NCBI RefSeq assembly: GCF_020181655.1
Contig: NZ_CP084032.1
Coordinates: 3,534,001-3,598,000 of the forward strand
Length of the DNA stretch: 64,000 nt
Reading direction: 5' to 3'
Source: Pectobacterium colocasium
GTDB taxonomy: Bacteria > Pseudomonadota > Gammaproteobacteria > Enterobacterales > Enterobacteriaceae
The translations under genes were made by a program, and so were the position numbers. The notes under the pieces are model-generated. The model did not search any database. It had not been told where the DNA came from and saw nothing but the letters and a program-made list of their open reading frames with translations. This document shows positions 1-13,600 of this stretch, piece by piece (positions within the stretch are counted from its first letter, which is position 1; every line of letters begins with the position of its first letter).

Positions 1-1112
1 AACGGCTGGGCGGTCAGCGTACCGATGCGCTATTAGCCTCCGTCGGGCATATCCTGCGTAACACACAGAAACAGCATACGAATGCAGAGAGCCTGCTGGC
101 GCGCATCCGCGGGGGAGAATTTGCACTATTCTGCCCAGGGCTGGTCGATAAAGAAGCCTATGCGCTCATTGGCGAACTGACGCGCAATATCGAAACGTTG
201 CATCTGACAGGCGAAACCGACGTTTCCCCTGTCGCCCAATTCGGCATGGTGCCTTTCCGTCCCGGCGATACCGCACAATCGCTATTTATCCAGGGCGATC
301 AGGCGCTCACGCGAGCCGAAAGCAATACCGATACCAGCGCTCCTCATGAGATTCCGTCCGTCAGTGCCGAACAGGTCGAAACCGATCGCCATAGATGGTT
401 TAACCTGCTCGACCCTATCCTTGAACAGGAACGTTTGCAGCTTTTCCTGCAGCCCGTCGTCGCCTGTGACGATCCCAGTCGAGTTCTCCATCACAAGGTG
501 CTGGCTCGCATTCAGGATGAGCAAGGAAACAGTATCGCCGCAGGTCGTTTCCTGCCGTGGATCCAGCGCTTTGGCTGGGATACGCGTCTGGACCAGACGA
601 TGCTGCGTGAAGTGCTGGACTACCTTCGCCAGCACAATGGCAACCTCGCATTAAGCCTGTCCGGCACTACCGTCCTGAATCTTCATTTGCTCGCCGATCT
701 GCTTGCTCCGCTAAAACATCAGCCGGATGTCGCCAGCCGACTGATTCTGGAGCTGGATGAAAACCAATTGCCAGACAGCGCCCAACTGGAAGCTTTAATC
801 AAGTTATTGAATGAACATGGCTGTGCGCTGGGGCTACAGCATTTTGGTGGGCGCTTTAATATGATAGGCAACTTGTCCCAGTGGGGGCTGGCGCATCTGA
901 AAGTCGATGGCAGCTACATCCGTAATATCGACCAGGAAGACGATAAGCAAATGTTTATCGAGGCGCTGTATCGCGCCACCAACAGCATTGCTCTGCCGCT
1001 CATCGCCGAACGTGTTGAAACTGCAGGTGAGATGAAAGTACTTCAGGAGATGGGTTTACAGGGCGCGATGGGACGGCTGCTGGGTGAACCGGCACCTGCG
1101 GTTAGAGTCTGA
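1..1112 (+). CDS. lapD: LapD-like c-di-GMP receptor, 3' part (degenerate GGDEF-EAL)
   Basis: The gene enters from the left edge; the reading frame starts at base 3 and gives about 369 residues. The GGDEF site reads RGGEF. The EAL site is degenerate: the EAL triplet is replaced by KVL (HHKVLAR), the DDFGTG loop reads QHFGGRF and EGVET reads ERVET. The domain should therefore bind c-di-GMP without making or cleaving it, as in LapD of Pseudomonas fluorescens. LapD-family proteins sit in the inner membrane and sequester the periplasmic protease LapG when c-di-GMP is high, which keeps LapA-type adhesins on the surface. The neighbouring giant adhesin with a LapG site supports this role. The N-terminal HAMP and periplasmic parts, and any lapG, lie outside the window. 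Confidence 0.85.
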   Translation, partial: RLGGQRTDALLASVGHILRNTQKQHTNAESLLARIRGGEFALFCPGLVDKEAYALIGELTRNIETLHLTGETDVSPVAQFGMVPFRPGDTAQSLFIQGDQALTRAESNTDTSAPHEIPSVSAEQVETDRHRWFNLLDPILEQERLQLFLQPVVACDDPSRVLHHKVLARIQDEQGNSIAAGRFLPWIQRFGWDTRLDQTMLREVLDYLRQHNGNLALSLSGTTVLNLHLLADLLAPLKHQPDVASRLILELDENQLPDSAQLEALIKLLNEHGCALGLQHFGGRFNMIGNLSQWGLAHLKVDGSYIRNIDQEDDKQMFIEALYRATNSIALPLIAERVETAGEMKVLQEMGLQGAMGRLLGEPAPAVRV

Positions 1113-1135
1113 TTGGCTAACCGCGTTTAATGCCC

Positions 1136-1166
1136 CCGGCTTCTCGCTACGATGTTGAGAAGCCGG
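1136..1166 (+). terminator. Hairpin after lapD, possible terminator
   Basis: A perfect 10-bp stem (CCGGCTTCTC / GAGAAGCCGG) with an 11-nt loop begins 23 bases after the lapD stop. No U-run follows on either strand, so intrinsic termination is only a possibility. Confidence 0.4.
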
Positions 1167-1189
1167 AAACGGCTGAACGAAACGGTAGA

Positions 1190-1244
1190 CATGGTTTATT
1201 CAAAACATGGTCTATTCAAAACATGGTCTATTCAAAACATGGTC
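1190..1244. repeat. 16-bp tandem repeat (3.4 copies) across a stop codon
   Basis: Units at 1190-1205, 1206-1221 and 1222-1237, plus a partial unit to 1244, have consensus CATGGTCTATTCAAAA; the first unit has one T for C. On the minus strand each unit contains the final Met-Phe-stop (ATGTTTTGA) of the 114-aa gene ending at 1232. Translation should therefore stop at the first unit, and the other copies lie in the 3' untranslated region. Confidence 0.9.
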
Positions 1245-1576
1245 TCTTCGTCGTCACCAATCAGCTTGTTCAATCCGCCATTTAACGCTTCACGCGCCTG
1301 CGCGCGATTAATCAACTTCAGCTGTGCCGCCTGAGGGAAATCAGTAATGCTCACCACACCTTTCTGAATCAACACCTGAATTAAATCCTCCAGCACGCGT
1401 ACCATTTCCAGATCGCTTTGCCGTAGCTGCTCCAAACTGGACATCGCCGCCTGATGGCTGCGGAACCAGGCCTGTGCCTCGCGCGAATCATCCGGCAACT
1501 CGCCATTCATTTCAGGAAAAGGACGCTTTTCTACCTTCATCAGGTGGCCATCACTGTCGCGCTGGATATAAAACAT
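1232..1576 (-). CDS. Conserved hypothetical protein downstream of the adhesin
   Basis: This 114-residue soluble acidic protein has no signal peptide or membrane segment. It opens with a small beta-like segment (FYIQRDSDGHLMKVE), followed by a mostly helical part. I recall similar short proteins in proteobacteria, some carrying the misleading label 'tryptophan synthase subunit beta-like', but I cannot assign a function. It starts 59 bases after the adhesin stop on the same strand, with a hairpin in between. It could be expressed by read-through or from its own promoter. The last codons and stop lie in the 16-bp tandem repeat. Confidence 0.75.
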   Translation of the reverse strand: MFYIQRDSDGHLMKVEKRPFPEMNGELPDDSREAQAWFRSHQAAMSSLEQLRQSDLEMVRVLEDLIQVLIQKGVVSITDFPQAAQLKLINRAQAREALNGGLNKLIGDDEETMF

Positions 1577-1600
1577 TCTCGGAGACCTTTTAAATTTTTG

Positions 1601-1630
1601 ATAAAGAAAGGAGCCGGACAGGCTCCCCCT
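1601..1630 (-). terminator. Terminator after the adhesin gene
   Basis: Stem GGAGCC / GGCTCC (1610-1615 with 1621-1626) has a 5-nt loop. On the minus strand it is followed by a T-rich run (TTTCTTTAT). It lies between the adhesin stop and the 114-aa gene. Confidence 0.55.
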
Positions 1631-1635
1631 TTTCG

Positions 1636-4600
1636 TCAGCTCGACTGTTCTGGTTTGCTGACCAGGCTTTCAAGCGACGGCAATGCACCGTTATAGTGTT
1701 CCAACGTAATCGACACTGCAACCGTTCCGCCTTTATCCGCCGTAAAGTTCCCCGCCGTGCTAACCTCAATCGTCGGTGAACCATGATTATCGGTGATACG
1801 AATATAGCGGCTAATATCGGTCCCTTCCTCCAGTTCGCCCACCAGATCGCTTAAATCAATCCGGTCACCTTCTTTGGCATTGAAGTCTTTGATCACATCG
1901 TTGCCGATATCGCCAGCCTGCCACTTAAAGATATCCGCGCCCGCGCCGCCGATGAGCGTATCGCCCCCCGGTCCACCGATCAGGATGTCATCCCCCGCAC
2001 CACCGTAGAGCAGGTCATTCCCTTCTCCACCAATCAGCGTGTCATTTCCGCCCTGACCGAACAGAATGTCGTTCCCCGCTCCACCGTTGAGTGTGTCGTT
2101 GCCATCTTTCGCAGACGACAGATCAAACTCCGCGCCGTGCGTGGCAATATAGCTATGCATCTCTTTCGCCGTCGGTACGCCGGTTTGCATACCTAACTGC
2201 TTGCCAATGTAGTTCTGCAAGGCGGTGATACCGTTGCCGTCGATATTAGGAAACGACACCACATCGCCGAACAGAATGTCATTCCCCAATCCGCCATTAA
2301 GTTGGTCATTACCTGCATGCATTGACTCACTGCTGCCCAGAATCGCTTTATTCAGGTTAGCAGGGTCAATATGATCCTGAACCACGCCATCGGTGTCATA
2401 GCGCTTCAGCGTATTACCATTTAAATCCGCACCAATACCGATCGCTTCAATGGTTGACTGCTTCTTCAGTAAACTGAAAGCCTCAGTCGCATTGGTGTTG
2501 CTGACATCACGGTTACCAGAGTTATCGACCCAGTACCATTTGCCGCGGTAGTCCTGCGCCCAGTAGCTGCTGTTATTACCCACGCCGCCCAGAGAGGAGA
2601 TTTCATACGTTCCATCCCCCTGTGCGTGTACCTGACCAATCACCGTACCCGTGACTTGATTGCTTTTATCACTCCATGCATATTGATAGACGTTCCCTTT
2701 GCTATCAATCACTTCACGCACTGCACCGCGAACATCCATAGAGTAGGACTGCCCGGGTTTGTAGGCGAAACTATCGATGTTCAGCGTTTGGTTCCAGTCA
2801 CTCACTTTCACGACATCGGTTTCATTCTTCTGATAGAACGTTGGCTCACCATCGGTAATGAAGTACGTCAGGTTATTACCCACATTCTTTTTCACCGCAT
2901 CGCTTTGGAACCAGTTAGCCGTCGTCTTGAATACATCTTCATAGTTGGTTCCACCGCCTTTCTCCGATCCGCCAACCATTGAGTTCAATACAGCGGTCAG
3001 CTTATTCAGCGCATTGGTGTCGCTCAGGTTTACGGATGCGGTTTTCCCCACCTGCGTATCAAAGTCAGCCAGGAAAATGTTCACCGTACCGGAATTCACA
3101 CCACTTGCGCTGTTGATCAGGCTTTTGAACACATTACTCAACGACGTACGCGTATTCTCAATATCCGTTGACGACATACTGCCGGATGAATCGACCATAA
3201 AGGCAATGTTGTAATTCTGTCCTTCAATGATCTGCAAACCAGACACATCCGCGACCATCACATCGTGGCTGTGCGTACCGGACATGTTGTCATCGCCTAT
3301 CGTACCAACGCTCATGCCATACTGCTCAACGCCTCCGGCAGAGTAACCCGTCGCCGTGTCATGGTTGGCAATTTCTGTCGATGTCGCCTGCGCCACCACG
3401 TTGAATTTACCCGCATCGACAGGCACTTCGAGCGTAATCTTGCCAGCCAGCGTCTGGGCATTGTTGGCGTTCTTGATGAGATACGATCCATCGTCACCAA
3501 CGGTATACGTCACATTGTTAATGTGGTCAGTCAGCACTGTTCCTTTCGGGATCCCTGTGAGTGTAATCCCTGACAGGGTTTCACTGCCGTCACGATCGGT
3601 CAGGGCTGCCGACACATCCAACGTATGCGTCTGCGTACCAGCCTGACCAGGCACCGTTTCAATCTTCGCGCTATTAGTGCCCGGCGTGTATGTCGTACCG
3701 TCACTGTAGATCACGCCTTCAATATTGTTACTGACCTGCGTGGTAAACGAGCCTGACTTGCCGCTGCTATCGGTATAGTTAACTTTCAGTCCGTCCAGCG
3801 TGTTAACCGACGTATCCTGATTGTTGTTCGTGCTATAGGTTGCGTTATAGGTGTAACCCGTCTCTTTCATAACGAACACATAGTCAGAATGTGCGCTGCT
3901 GCCGTTATTCGTCCGGTTACCGTTAAACGAATCCAGATCGCGATGATCCTTACGATCGGCTGGCCAGTCACTCTGTCGATAGAAATACCCGCTGTTGGAA
4001 TGCACAACAAAGATATCGCTGTAGTTGCCATCCCCGCTGGTATTGCCCTGACTGTAGTACGCGACCTTACCAGTACCGACCACCGTGGGTACCGGATCCC
4101 CTTCGGTTAGCCAAACGCGGACACCGTCGCCCACGGCGACAATTTTCCCATTTTGTACGTCAAAGCCACCGTTGGCGCTACCGCCATTGACCTTAATAAT
4201 TTCCGAAGAGGTCGGCGTTGTCGCACCGCTGGTGATGCTCAGGCTCACTACCGGCGCATCTGCTACAGGTGTTATGCCAATATGCAGCGCAGCTTTATCA
4301 CCGGTGTTCCCCGCGACATCAACGGGCCGATAACCAATATCACCCAGCGATGCGCCTGAGATATTGCCCACTGGCGTAAAGCGCAGATCGGTGTTGCCAG
4401 CGGTAAAGGTTTGCCCAACCGTGACCGCTTTCCAACTTCCGCTATCGTTAAAATAGAGTGTGCCAGCGCTGGCTGGCGGTAAAGACGAAATCACGATACT
4501 TGTGGTATCGCTCGATACGCCCAGATCGCCCCAGCCAATATGGAGCGGCGTGTCTTCCGTGCCAGACACCGAATTGTCGTGTGCGGTTGGCGGCGTAATA

Positions 4601-7600
4601 TCCATGATCGCCTGGCTGTTATCATGCGCCTGATTACCTGCCGCATCGGTCGCCGTCGCGCCAGCGGTAATCTTGCCTTCCGCTAACGAGCTCAAGTCGA
4701 CATTCGCCTGCCATTTACCATTCGTCACAGGCACATCATGCAGCGTAACCGACTTACCATTCACATCGGTAAAGACCAGATCGACCGTTTTCTCGTTACT
4801 GGTACCGCTGATTACCGTATTTTTCGACTCACTCTGGCTGACATACCCATCGTTACCAGCGAAATTCGTAATATCAATTTCTGGTGCAGTCGTATCCACA
4901 CCGTATGCATGATGGATATTCGCTGTGGTGACGTTACCCGCCGGATCACGCGTAGTGACCGTGGCACTCACATCATTATTGGTGGCCAGCACCGAACCGG
5001 GAACATTGACGCTCCAGGTTTTGCCGTCGGCATTCACCGTGGTCTGGTAGGTCTCGGTACCGACTTTCACGGTAATGGCATCGCCCGCTTTGACATCGTT
5101 ATCGACTTTACCGGTGACGGCAATCGTCTGCCCTGATTCGGTGGCGTTAATCACGTTATCGCTGGTGACATTGTCGATAGTAATCGACGCGGTTGGTGCC
5201 ACCGTATCGACGCCGTAAGCGTGAGTCGTGTTAGCCGTTGTGACATTGCCTGCGGTATCGCGCGTGGTGACAGTAGCGCTCACATCATTATTGGTGGCCA
5301 GTACAGATCCCGGAACATTGACGCTCCAGGTCTTGCCGTCAGCATTCACCGTCGTCTGGTAGGTTTCCGTGCCGACTTTCACGGCCACCGTATCGCCGGC
5401 TTTCACGTCGTTATAGACTTTACCGGTGACGGCGATGGTCTGCCCGGACTCGCTAGCGTTGATGACGTTATCGCTGGTGACGTTATCGATAGTAATCGAG
5501 GCAACTGGAGCCACCGTATCGACACCGTAAGCGTGAGAAGTATTCGCCGTCGTGACGTTACCCGCCGTATCACGGGTGGTAACCGAGGCAGAAATATCAC
5601 CGTTTGCAGCAAGAACAGATCCCGGAACATTCACGCTCCAGGTCTTGCCGTCAGCATTCACCGTCGTCTGGTAGGTCTCGGTACCGACTTTGACCGTCAC
5701 CGTATCGCCGGCTTTGACGTCGTTATCGACCTTACCCGTTACCGCAATCGTCTGGCCGGATTCAGCGGCGTTAATCACGTTATCCGACGTGACATTGTCA
5801 ATAGTAATCGACGCGGTGGGTGCCACCGTATCGACACCGTAAGCATGAGTCGTGTTGGCGGTGGTAACGTTGCCTGCCGTATCGCGTGTGGTAACCGAGG
5901 CAGAAATATCACCGTTTGCAGCAAGAACAGATCCCGGAACATTCACGCTCCAGGTCTTGCCGTCAGCATTCACCGTGGTCTGGTAGGTCTCGGTGCCGAC
6001 TTTAACCGTCACCGCATCGCCGGCTTTGACGTCGTTATCGACCTTACCCGTTACCGCAATCGTCTGGCCGGATTCGGCGGCGTTAATCACGTTATCCGAC
6101 GTCACATCGTCGATAGTAATCGAGGCAGTTGGCGCAACGGTGTCGACACCGTAAGCGTGACTGGTATTCGCAGTCGTAACATTACCTGCGGTATCGCGTG
6201 TGGTGACCGTGGCAGAGATATCTCCGTTGGCGGCTAACACCGAGCCGGGAACATTGACGCTCCAGGTTTTACCGTCTGCATTCACCGTCGTCTGGTAGGT
6301 TTCCGTGCCGACTTTCACGGCCACCGTATCGCCAGCTTTCACGTCGTTATCGACTTTACCGGTGACGGCAATGGTCTGCCCGGATTCGGCAGCGTTGATG
6401 ACGTTATCGGATGTCACATCATCGATAGTAATCGAGGCAACTGGAGCCACCGTATCGACGCCATAAGCGTGACTGGTGTTGGCGGTGGTGACGTTACCCG
6501 CCGCGTCGCGCGTGGTAACCGTGGCAGAGATATCACCGTTTGCAGCCAGCACGGAGCCCGGAACATTCACGCTCCAGATTTTACCGTCAGCATTCACCGT
6601 CGTCTGGTAGGTCTCGGTACCGACTTTCACGGCCACCGTATCGCCAGCTTTCACGTCGTTATCGACTTTACCGGTGACGGCAATGGTCTGCCCGGATTCG
6701 GCAGCGTTGATGACGTTATCGGATGTCACATCATCGATAGTAATCGAGGCAACTGGAGCCACCGTATCGACGCCATAAGCGTGACTGGTGTTGGCGGTGG
6801 TGACATTACCCGCCGCGTCGCGCGTGGTAACCGTGGCAGAGATATCACCGTTTGCAGCCAGCACGGAGCCCGGAACATTCACGCTCCAGGTTTTACCATC
6901 GGCATTGACCGTCGTCTGGTAGGTTTCCGTGCCGACGTTAACCGTCACCGCATCACCGGCTTTGACGTCGTTATCGACTTTACCGGTGACGGCGATCGTC
7001 TGGCCGGACTCAGTCGCATTAATCACGTTATCGGATGTCACATCGTCGATAGATATCGACGCGGTTGGCGCTACCGTATCGACGCCGTAAGCATGAGTCG
7101 TGTTGGCAGTAGTAACATTGCCTGCCGGATCACGGGTGGTAACCGTGGCAGAGATATCACCGTTTGCAGCCAGCACGGAGCCCGGAACATTCACGCTCCA
7201 GGTTTTACCATCGGCATTGACCGTCGTCTGGTAGGTCTCGGTACCAACCTTAACGGTAATCGCATCGCCCGCTTTCACGTCGTTGTCGACTTTACCGGTG
7301 ACGGCAATGGTCTGCCCGGATTCGGCCGCATTAATCACGTTATCCGACGTGACATTGTCGACAGTAATTGACGCCGTTGGCGCGACGGTGTCGACACCGT
7401 AAGCGAGACTGGTATTCGCAGTCGTAACATTACCTGCCGCATCTCGTGTGGTGACCGTGGCAGAGATATCTCCGTTGGCGGCTAACACCGAGCCGGGAAC
7501 ATTGACACTCCAGGTCTTGCCATCGGCATTCACGGTGGTCTGGTAGGTTTCCGTACCGACTTTAACCGTCACCGCATCACCCGCTTTCACGTCGTTATCG

Positions 7601-10600
7601 ACTTTACCGGTGACCGCAATGGTCTGGCCGGATTCGGCAGCGTTGATGACGTTATCGGATGTCACATCATCGATAGAGATAGAAGCGGTTGGCGCAACGG
7701 TATCCACGCCGTAAGTGTGATTGGTGTCTGCGGTGGTGACGTTACCCGCCGCATCGCGTGTGGTCACGCTGGCAGAGATATCGCTATTGGCCGCCAGTAC
7801 TGAATCGGGAACATTCACACTCCAGGTTTTACCATCGGCATTCACCGTCGTCTGGTAGGTCTCGGTACCGACTTTGACCGTCACCGCATCACCGGCTTTG
7901 ACGTCGTTATCGACGTTACCCGTCACCGCAATCGTCTGGCCGGATTCGGCGGCGTTAATGACGTTATCGGATGTCACATCGTCGATAGTAATTGAAGCAG
8001 TTGGCGCCACCGTATCGACACCATAAGCGTGATTCGTGTTAGCCGTCGTGACGTTGCCTGCCGCATCACGCGTGGTGACCGTGGCAGAAATATCACCGTT
8101 TGCAGCAAGAACAGATCCCGGAACATTGACGCTCCAGGTTTTACCATCCGCATTCACCGTCGTCTGGTAGGTCTCGGTACCAACCTTAACGGTAATGGCA
8201 TCGCCCGCTTTGACTTCATCGCCCACCTTTCCGGTAACGGCTATCGTCTGACCGGACTCAGCCGCGTTAATCACGTTATCGCTGGTGACATCGTCAATAG
8301 AGATGGAAGCCGTCGGCGCAACCGTATCGACACCATAAGCGTGATTCGTGTTAGCCGTCGTGACGTTGCCTGCCGCATCACGCGTGGTGACCGTGGCACT
8401 CACATCGCTGTTGGCGGCCAGTACAGAACCCGGAACATTGACACTCCAGGTTTTACCGTCAGCATTCACCGTCGTCTGGTAGGTCTCGGTACCGACTTTA
8501 ACCGTCACCGCATCACCCGCTTTCACGTCGTTATCGACGTTACCGGTGACGGCAATGGTCTGGCCGGATTCGGCGGCGTTAATCACGTTATCGCTGGTGA
8601 CATCGTCGATAGTAATCGACGCGGTTGGCGCCACCGTATCGACACCATAAGCGTGAGTCGTGTTAGCCGTCGTGACGTTACCCGCCGCATCACGTGTGGT
8701 GACCGTGGCAGAGATATCGCTATTGGCCGCCAGTACTGAACCGGGAACATTGACACTCCAGGTTTTACCGTCGGCATTCACCGTCGTCTGGTAGGTTTCC
8801 GTGCCGACTTTCACGGCCACCGTATCGCCGGCTTTCACGTCGTTATAGACTTTACCGGTGACGGCGATGGTCTGCCCGGACTCGCTAGCGTTGATGACGT
8901 TATCGCTGGTGACGTTATCGATAGTAATCGAGGCAGTTGGCGCCACCGTATCGACACCGTAAGCGTGGCTGGTATTCGCCGTCGTGACGTTACCTGCGGT
9001 ATCACGCGTGGTGACAGTAGCGCTCACATCATTATTGGTGGCCAGTACAGATCCCGGAACATTGACGCTCCAGGTCTTGCCGTCAGCATTCACCGTCGTC
9101 TGGTAGGTTTCCGTGCCGACTTTAACGGTAATCGCATCACCCGCTTTGACGTCGTTATCGACCTTACCGGTGACGGATATCGTCTGGCCGGACTCAGCCG
9201 CGTTAATCACGTTATCGCTGGTGACATCGTCAATAGAGATGGAAGCCGTCGGCGCAACCGTATCGACACCGTAAGCGTGGCTGGTATTCGCCGTCGTGAC
9301 GTTACCTGCGGTATCGCGCGTGGTAACCGTCGCGCTCACATCACTATTCGCCGCCAATATGGATCCCGGAACGTTGACGCTCCAGGTCTTACCATCGGCA
9401 TTCACCGTCGTCTGGTAGGTCTCGGTACCGACTTTAACCGTAATGGCATCACCCGCTTTCACGTCGTTATCGACGTTACCGGTGACGGCGATGGTCTGAC
9501 CGGACTCGGTGGCGTTAATCACATTATCGGATGTCACATCGTCGATAGATATCGATGCCGTTGGTGCGACGGTATCGACACCGTAAGCGTGACTGGTATT
9601 GGCGGTGGTGACGTTACCCGCCGCATCACGCGTGGTGACCGTGGCAGAAATATCACCGTTTGCAGCAAGAACCGATCCCGGAACATTCACGCTCCAGGTT
9701 TTGCCATCGGCATTCACCGTGGTCTGGTAAGTCTCGGTACCGACTTTAACCGTAATGGCGTCACCCGCTTTGACGTCGTTATCGACTTTACCCGTCACCG
9801 CAATCGTCTGACCAGACTCAGTCGCATTAATCACATTATCGGATGTCACATCGTCGATAGTAATCGACGCGGTTGGTGCAACGGTATCCACACCATAAGC
9901 GTGACTGGTATTCGCAGTCGTAACATTGCCCGCCGCATCACGGGTGTTGACCGTCGCGCTCACATCACTATTGGCGGCCAGCACCGAGCCGGGAACATTG
10001 ACGCTCCAGGTTTTACCGTCAGAATTCACCGTCGTCTGGTAGGTTTCCGTGCCGACTTTCACGGCCACCGTATCGCCAGCTTTCACGTCGTTATCGACTT
10101 TACCGGTGACGGCAATGGTCTGCCCGGATTCGGCAGCGTTGATGACGTTATCGGATGTCACATCATCGATAGTAATCGAGGCAACTGGAGCCACCGTATC
10201 GACGCCATAAGCGTGACTGGTGTTGGCGGTGGTGACGTTACCCGCCGCGTCGCGCGTGGTAACCGTGGCAGAGATATCACCGTTTGCAGCCAGTACTGAA
10301 CCGGGAACATTCACACTCCAGGTTTTACCGTCGGCATTGACCGTCGTCTGGTAGGTTTCCGTGCCGACTTTAACCGTCACCGCATCACCGGCTTTGACGT
10401 CGTTATCGACTTTACCGGTGACGGCGATGGTCTGGCCGGACTCGGCGGCATTAATCACATTATCGCTGGTAACATCATCGATGGTAATCGACGCGGTGGG
10501 TGCAACGGTGTCGACACCGTAAGCATGAGTCGTGTTAGCGGTGGTGACATTGCCTGCGGTATCGCGCGTGGTAACCGTCGCGCTCACATCACTATTCGCC

Positions 10601-13600
10601 GCCAATATGGATCCCGGAACGTTGACGCTCCAGGTCTTACCATCGGCATTCACCGTCGTCTGGTAGGTCTCGGTACCGACTTTAACCGTAATGGCATCAC
10701 CCGCTTTCACGTCGTTATCGACGTTACCGGTGACGGCGATGGTCTGACCGGACTCGGTGGCGTTAATCACATTGTCGGATGTCACATCGTCGATAGATAT
10801 CGACGCCGTTGGTGCGACGGTATCGACACCGTAAGCGTGACTGGTATTGGCGGTGGTGACGTTACCCGCCGCATCACGCGTGGTGACCGTGGCAGAAATA
10901 TCACCGTTTGCAGCAAGAACCGATCCCGGAACATTCACGCTCCAGGTTTTGCCATCGGCATTCACCGTGGTCTGGTAGGTCTCGGTACCGACTTTCACGG
11001 TAATGGCATCGCCCGCTTTGACATCGTTATCGACTTTACCGGTGACGGCAATCGTCTGCCCTGATTCGGTGGCGTTAATCACGTTATCGCTGGTGACATT
11101 GTCGATAGTAATCGACGCGGTTGGTGCCACCGTATCGACGCCGTAAGCGTGAGTCGTGTTAGCCGTTGTGACATTGCCTGCGGTATCGCGCGTGGTGACA
11201 GTAGCGCTCACATCATTATTGGTGGCCAGTACAGATCCCGGAACATTGACGCTCCAGGTCTTGCCGTCAGCATTCACCGTCGTCTGGTAGGTTTCCGTGC
11301 CGACTTTAACCGTAATGGCATCACCCGCTTTGACGTCGTTATCGACTTTACCGGTGACGGCAATGGTCTGCCCGGACTCGGTGGCGTTAATGACGTTATC
11401 GGATGTCACATCGTCGATAGTAATTGAAGCAGTTGGCGCCACCGTATCGACACCGTAAGCATGAGTCGTGTCAGCCGTCGTGACGTTGCCTGCCGCATCA
11501 CGCGTGGTAACCGTCGCGCTCACATCACTATTGGCGGCCAGCACGGAACCGGGAACATTGACGCTCCAGATTTTACCGTCAGCATTCACCGTCGTCTGGT
11601 AGGTCTCGGTACCGACTTTTACGGTCACCGCATCACCCGCTTTCACGTCGTTATCGACTTTACCGGTGACGGCAATGGTCTGCCCGGATTCGGCAGCGTT
11701 GATGACGTTATCGGATGTCACATCATCGATAGTAATCGAGGCAACTGGAGCCACCGTATCGACGCCATAAGCGTGACTGGTGTTGGCGGTGGTGACGTTG
11801 CCTGCCGTATCGCGTGTGGTAACCGTCGCGCTCACATCACTATTCGCAGCCAGTACGGAACCCGGAACATTGACGCTCCAGGTCTTGCCATCGGCATTCA
11901 CCCTGGTCTGGTAGGTCTCGCTGCCGACTTTAACGGTAATGGCATCGCCCGCTTTGACGTCATTATCGACTTTACCCGTCACCGCGATCGTCTGCCCTGA
12001 TTCGGCGGCATTAATCACGTTATCGCTGGTGACATTGTCGATAGTAATCGACGCCGTTGGCGCCACCGTATCGACACCATAAGCGTGAGTCGTGTTAGCC
12101 GTCGTGACGTTACCCGCCGCATCACGTGTGGTGACCGTGGCAGAGATATCGCTATTGGCCGCCAGTACTGAACCGGGAACATTGACACTCCAGGTTTTAC
12201 CGTCGGCATTCACCGTCGTCTGGTAGGTCTCGCTGCCGACTTTAACCGTAATGGCATCACCCGCTTTGACGTCATTATCGACTTTACCGGTGACGGCAAT
12301 GGTCTGGCCGGACTCAGTCGCATTAATCACGTTATCCGACGTCACATCATCGATAGTAATAGACGCCGTTGGCGCAACGGTGTCGACACCGTAAGCGAGA
12401 CTGGTATTGGCAGTGGTGACGTTACCTGCTGGATCGCGGGTCGTGACCGTAGCGCTCACATCGCCATTGGCGGCCAGCACCGAGCCCGGAACATTCACGC
12501 TCCAGGTTTTGCCGTCAGCATTCACCGTCGTCTGGTAGGTTTCCGTGCCGACTTTAACCGTAATGGCATCGCCCGCTTTGACGTCATTATCGACTTTACC
12601 GGTGACGGCAATGGTCTGGCCGGACTCAGTCGCATTAATCACGTTATCGCTGGTGACATCATCGATAGTAATTGACGCCGTTGGCGCGACGGTGTCGACA
12701 CCGTAAGCGAGACTGGTATTCGCAGTCGTAACATTACCTGCCGCATCTCGTGTGGTGACCGTGGCAGAGATATCTCCGTTGGCGGCTAACACCGAGCCGG
12801 GAACATTGACACTCCAGGTCTTGCCATCGGCATTCACGGTGGTCTGGTAGGTTTCCGTACCGACTTTAACCGTCACCGCATCACCCGCTTTCACGTCGTT
12901 ATCGACTTTACCGGTGACCGCAATGGTCTGGCCGGATTCGGCGGCGTTAATCACGTTATCGCTGGTGACATCGTCGATAGTAATCGACGCGGTTGGCGCA
13001 ACGGTATCCACGCCGTAAGTGTGATTGGTGTCTGCGGTGGTGACGTTACCCGCCGCATCGCGTGTGGTCACGCTGGCAGAGATATCGCTATTGGCCGCCA
13101 GTACTGAACCGGGAACATTGACACTCCAGGTTTTACCATCCGCATTCACCGTCGTCTGGTAGGTCTCGGTACCAACCTTAACGGTAATCGCATCGCCCGC
13201 TTTCACGTCGTTGTCGACTTTACCGGTGACGGCAATGGTCTGCCCGGACTCGGTGGCGTTAATCACATTATCGGATGTCACATCGTCGATAGATATCGAC
13301 GCCGTTGGTGCGACGGTATCGACACCGTAAGCGTGACTGGTATTGGCGGTGGTGAAGTTACCCGCCGCATCACGCGTGGTGACGGTAGCGCTCACATCGC
13401 TATTGGCCGCCAGTACGGAACCCGGCACGTTCACGCTCCAGGTTTTGCCATCGGCATTCACCGTGGTCTGGTAAGTCTCGGTACCGACTTTAACCGTAAT
13501 GGCATCACCCGCTTTCACGTCGTTATCGACTTTACCGGTGACGGCAATGGTCTGCCCGGACTCGGTGGCGTTAATGACGTTATCGGATGTCACATCGTCG

